Of a DNA stretch of 6,415 nt, positions 5,913-6,415 are shown one piece after another. Each line of letters begins with the position of its first letter. The first letter of the stretch is position 1. The translations under genes and the position numbers were made by a program. This DNA is from Symbiobacteriaceae bacterium. Lineage in GTDB: Bacteria > Bacillota > JAAYKD01 > WRDA01. Under the pieces are notes generated by a model. It saw only the letters and a list, made by a program, of their open reading frames with translations. It did no database searches and was not told the DNA's origin. The stretch is taken from positions 1 to 6,415 of the forward strand of contig WRDA01000083.1 in NCBI GenBank assembly GCA_009783675.1. Direction: 5' to 3'.

Positions 5913-6009
5913 ATGGGGGTTCCAAACCCCCATTCCCCTGTCGTTTCGGCAAGCAAAGCTCGCCTGCACTCACTGGAGCCTCGCTCCAGCACCGCGCATT
6001 AGCGCGGTG
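5913..6009. repeat. Cluster of four consecutive hairpins (REP-like palindromic element)
   Basis: Four inverted repeats lie in 97 bp. Hairpin A is ATGGGGGTT / AACCCCCAT (5913-5921 with 5925-5933, loop 3). Hairpin B is GGCAAGC / GCTCGCC (5948-5954 with 5958-5964, loop AAA), perfect on the minus-strand RNA allowing one G-U. Hairpin C is CTGGAGC / GCTCCAG (5973-5979 with 5983-5989, loop CTC). Hairpin D is CACCGCGC / GCGCGGTG (5990-5997 with 6002-6009, loop ATTA). C and D abut exactly. The element fills the start of the 257-bp gap between two divergent genes and would be in the 5' leader of the DUF2953-gerW-plsY-radA transcript if the promoter is beyond it. No T run follows any stem on either strand, so it is not a terminator. 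It resembles a REP/BIME-type element or a structured leader; which is unknown. Confidence 0.8.
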
Positions 6010-6113
6010 ATTGCCGCACATATCTATCATTCTTCAGGGTGAACGTAATTCATGTGCGTCTCGCAACTGTCTCTTATTTCTGTCGCCTGCAGGCACAATC
6101 CTGCATAAATGCT

Positions 6114-6143
6114 CCTCAGGGGAGGAAAAAAGGAGGTCACCTC
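6114..6143 (+). promoter_or_regulatory. EamA gene ribosome binding site in a pair of CCTC/GAGG stems
   Basis: AGGAGGT (6131-6137) lies 7 bp before the TTG start and fixes it. The site is part of GAGG-TCA-CCTC (6133-6143), a small hairpin that would cover it. A second stem CCTC-AGGG-GAGG (6114-6125) lies just upstream, so CCTC at 6114-6117 could also pair with the Shine-Dalgarno. The stems are only 4 bp, so real control is speculative. Upstream of this, 6010-6113 holds a 10-bp palindrome GCCTGCAGGC (6085-6094), a GCAGG/CCTGC stem (6089-6104) and no certain promoter. Confidence 0.4.
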
Positions 6144-6415
6144 TTGTCGACCCTCACCAGGGCGCGTCTCGCCTTAGCCAGTATCACCATCATCTGGGGG
6201 AGTACCTTCCCCCTGGGTAAGATCGTGCTGGCATACCTGCCTCCCTTCGCCTACGCCGCCATACGCTATTCTTCTGCCACCCTGCTGATGCTGCTGATTT
6301 ATGGCAGGACGGTCACCACTACCTGGCGCAAAGCCTGGCGTCAGGGCATCCCCATCGGATTCTGTCTGGGTCTGGCTTATTTGACCCAGACTGTAGGCAT
6401 CGCCAACACCAGTGC
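6144..6415 (+). CDS. EamA-family (drug/metabolite transporter superfamily) permease, N-terminal part, truncated by window edge
   Basis: The first 90 codons are visible; the gene continues past the right edge. The opening, with TTG read as Met, is MSTLTRARLALASITIIWGS. Helix 1 carries the family W-G-S-T-F motif (18-22), followed by PPFAYAAIRYSSATLLMLLIYG (33-54), which fits helix 2 and the usual A-x-R-F/Y motif. GIPIGFCLGLAYLTQTVGIANTSA (68-91) matches the helix 3 region ending in the characteristic Q-T-x-G-x-x-x-T-S-A. EamA proteins are ten-helix inner-membrane carriers, often exporters of amino acids or metabolites; the substrate cannot be predicted here. The TTG at 6144-6146 is set by AGGAGGT 7 bp upstream, and no ATG starts a protein with helix 1 intact. 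It is divergent from the DUF2953 operon. Confidence 0.88.
   Translation, partial: MSTLTRARLALASITIIWGSTFPLGKIVLAYLPPFAYAAIRYSSATLLMLLIYGRTVTTTWRKAWRQGIPIGFCLGLAYLTQTVGIANTS

Noticed and set aside
5913..6009. CRISPR array or intrinsic terminator reading of the hairpin cluster
   Set aside because: The hairpins differ in sequence and spacing, so there is no direct repeat and spacer pattern, and none is followed by a T run.
5887..6030. In-frame upstream extension of the DUF2953 protein
   Set aside because: The extension runs through the four-hairpin cluster, and homologues of this type begin directly with the membrane helix. AGGTGAG supports the start at 5886.

Overview
The window is an ordinary chromosomal segment from a spore-forming member of the Bacillota (Firmicutes), most likely a clostridial lineage. 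Three things point that way: a GerW/YtfJ sporulation gene paired with a DUF2953 (YtfI-like) gene, an Xaa-Pro peptidase gene followed by efp, and strong AGGAGG-type ribosome binding sites, several of them used with TTG starts. Base composition looks slightly above 50% GC by eye (not computed). I see no transposase, phage gene, CRISPR array or toxin-antitoxin pair.

Layout. At the left edge, on the minus strand, is the N-terminal third of an M42-family metallopeptidase (<1-314). Divergent from it is a complete tRNA-Leu(CAA) at 423-509 (plus strand), with a very good promoter (371-399) and an intrinsic terminator (542-581). From 662 to 5886 six minus-strand genes are packed head to tail. In transcription order they are a DUF2953 membrane protein, gerW, plsY, radA, an M24 Xaa-Pro peptidase and efp. 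The first four are separated by only 3-29 bp and look like one operon. A 161-bp gap with degenerate heptad repeats and a 13-bp palindrome separates radA from the peptidase gene, which is 36 bp from efp. At the right edge an EamA-type transporter starts on the plus strand (6144->6415, TTG start, truncated by the window).

Function. The minus-strand cluster mixes spore physiology (DUF2953/GerW), membrane phospholipid synthesis (PlsY), recombination and repair (RadA), peptide turnover (Xaa-Pro peptidase) and relief of ribosome stalling at polyproline (EF-P). The peptidase-efp pair has a loose proline theme, and this adjacency is known from Bacillus. I see no dedicated pathway joining the others.

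The most unusual parts are non-coding. One is a run of four near-perfect hairpins with 3-4 nt loops in 97 bp (5913-6009), between the divergent DUF2953 and EamA genes. The other is a 7-bp tandem repeat (GTTGAAA/GTTGAGA) lying directly against the Shine-Dalgarno sequence of two separate genes. I found no convincing new multi-gene system.
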